A stretch of 64,000 nt of DNA from Adiantum capillus-veneris. Taxonomy: Eukaryota; Streptophyta; Polypodiopsida; Polypodiales; Pteridaceae. The position numbers and the translations under genes are program-made. This document shows positions 62,435 to 64,000 of the stretch, piece after piece (position 1 is the stretch's first letter; the number at the start of each line of letters is the position of its first letter). Location: positions 7,995,001 through 8,059,000 of the forward strand of contig CM043942.1 in NCBI GenBank assembly GCA_014529385.2. Direction: 5' to 3'. The notes under the pieces are model-generated. The model was given only the letters and a program-made list of their open reading frames with translations. It did not search any database and was not told the origin of the DNA.

Positions 62435-63999
62435 CTCTAGTCTCTATTTTTCTATCTCTGGATATGGATATGTCATCCACCTTTGCTCTAGAGTCTGTCT
62501 GTTCTTCAATCTTGCTTCATATGCTTGCAAGATTGCATCTAAGGGTTCATTGACCTTACCTACCAATACCGACCCTCCTGAGCTTGCGCTTCTTGGTCCC
62601 TCCGTTGATTTTAGAGAGTCGGACTCTCTTTGCTGTTTAAGTTTCTCTCAAGCTATTGTTAGCTCAGCTTCTACATCTTTCTGTTTTCGCTCACGTCTAG
62701 CTTTCATTTTCGCTCTCCGTTCTTTCCAAGGATTATCGCGACTGACGCTAGACTTGTCAGTCTTGATTTCTTCTTGATTTTCATCGTTACTCTTGGGCTG
62801 ATTGTCATTTTTCCTTGTTTGGGCTCTCGTCAAGACATTAACAGGAATCGGAGTTTCGTTTTCTGACCCTCCACTGGAAGGCAATGCTCCCAGCATATTC
62901 AAAGTAGTTTTTTCTCCTTTGCTCGGATTTTTAGGACAATCAGGGATCAAGTGAGTAATTCCACACTCGGTGCAATATGTGTTGACCCTAATGATTTCAT
63001 CATGAGGATAGTCCCTCAGCCAATGGTCTCCACCACACTTGTAGCATGGTCTCTTAGGCTGTTGAGGTGCTCCTTGAGCTCCTCTTTGTTGGTGTGCAAA
63101 CCTCTGCCCGCTCATGCCTCCGTTGGCTATGAACAACAGTGTTCTTTCATCCAAGCTATATCTTCCTTCCCCTGCTGCCTGTATTTCCTATCATGCTCCA
63201 TGGTTCTGGTGTAGAGGGTTCTTCCGGTGGATAATAGACAGAGTTTGCCACATATCCATTGGGCTCGTCGTAGTATGCATGCATAGGTACCAAAGCCTTC
63301 TCATTCGACTCAGTTACTGTGGGTGTGTATCTTATGCCGACTGGTCGTAATCCTGGTAGGGGTGGTTGTTGTCCCAACATTGGTTGTGGTCTTTCTACAC
63401 CTACAGGTCCTGGTAGGTTGCCTGTCTGATATCTAGGCATCGGTGGGACTTGAGGGGATGTCGCCTGAGCTTGCGTAGCATATGGTCGTTCTCTCACATA
63501 TCCCTTGTTATAATAACACTCGTCCGTCCCATGGTTTGTCCATTTTTGTTCAATCGCACACCATTTTGGTTGTTTAGCTTGTGGTTTGAAATACAAGTTA
63601 ATCTTTTTAAGCACTTCCTCTACAAGCTGCTCTTGGCTCACTGCTACTTCTCCTTTCGGTGTTGTATTAGCAGGCTTGCTTCCACTTTGTTGCGAGGAGG
63701 AATCATCATCAAGATCCTTGAACTTACCCTCTTTGTAGACCACACAATTGTCCACAAGGTATAGAGCCTCCTTGGTTAACTCATTCAACGTCGTGCTCCT
63801 TCTCATATGTAAGTCCTTCTGGAGATCTGCATTCCTTAGTCCTTGGATAAATATAAGCATAAGTCTGGACTAAGTTGGCAGTTCTTCCACTGGGCAGAAC
63901 TTAACATATCTTTTTAATCGGAGGGCTGCCTTTCGCACATACTCTCCATCTTCCTGTTTGAATTTATGGATTTGTGAGACTGTATTATGAGCTATTCCC
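62435..63999 (-). pseudogene. gag: IPR-c: gag (partial, runs off the window)
   Basis: From the right edge: IHKFKQEDGEYVRKAALRLK and KFCPVEELPT, a gag core piece. Then a TAG (about 63870), IQGLRNADLQKDLHMR, a helical tail, and a Pro/Gln-rich linker. Two knuckle-like motifs follow: CYKCGGDHWLRDY (last Cys is Tyr) and CTECGITHLIPDC (CX2CX3HX4C), at about 63050 and 62960. A frame change lies near 63155, and a TGA at 62648-62650 interrupts before EKLKQQRESD. The 5' end, primer site and 5' LTR are outside the window. Confidence 0.85.
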
Positions 64000-64000
64000 C

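Overview
This is nuclear DNA of a plant, in a repeat-dense, gene-poor region. I found no convincing host gene, rRNA, tRNA, CRISPR array or bacterial-style operon. Almost everything recognisable is LTR retrotransposon sequence. It includes Ty3/gypsy elements with chromodomains, one Tat-type gypsy element with two RNase H domains, one defective Ty1/copia element, and primer sites matching plant initiator Met-tRNA. The species cannot be fixed from this. The mix and depth of nesting fit a large-genome land plant (fern, lycophyte, gymnosperm or similar), which is inference.

Layout. (1) 1-2480 (+): a decayed gypsy copy, here called IPR-a, reading integrase -> aspartic protease -> W-x-P-K repeats. 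(2) 2481-7387: mostly non-coding, LTR-like, with a candidate LTR at 4096-5322 and a long CT microsatellite. (3) 7388-18451 (-): IPR-b, a second copy of the same integrase -> protease -> W-x-P-K order. Its integrase is split by chromovirus E (9836-18233, +; target duplication AAGTC). (4) 18452-38733 (-): chromovirus D, same family as E. Its 3' LTR is split by chromovirus F (19419-30082, -). Its reverse transcriptase is split by a short-LTR copia derivative H (33068-36902, +; target duplication CTTAG). (5) 38734-43071 (-): element I, an LTR plus a broken ~1,100-residue coiled-coil protein with no polymerase. (6) 43072-45690: non-coding, with an array of 18-bp palindromes. (7) 45690-64000 (-): IPR-c, the best IPR copy: gag, protease 1, RT, RNase H, integrase, then a second protease and W-x-P-K repeats. 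Its integrase is split by Tat element J (48119-58013, -), whose 1,759-codon gag-pol frame is uninterrupted.

The most interesting candidate system is the IPR family. All three copies place a second retropepsin-like domain (D-T-G-A or a variant) and a W-x-P-K repeat segment downstream of integrase. Copy a runs from the integrase C-terminal domain into that protease in about 270 bp with no LTR between. Copy c has a normal protease upstream of RT as well. The second candidate is element I, an LTR element whose only product is a long coiled-coil protein I do not recognise. The third is the AGTCTATCGCGATAGACT palindrome array.

How the parts work together: J is the only element with an apparently complete set of functions in cis (promoter LTR, primer site, intact polyprotein, polypurine tract). 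E, D, F, H, I and the IPR copies carry nonsense, frameshift or catalytic mutations and could move only with help. In F, all five in-frame stops have the form expected from C-to-T change at CG or CHG sites, the usual signature of methylated, silenced plant transposons.
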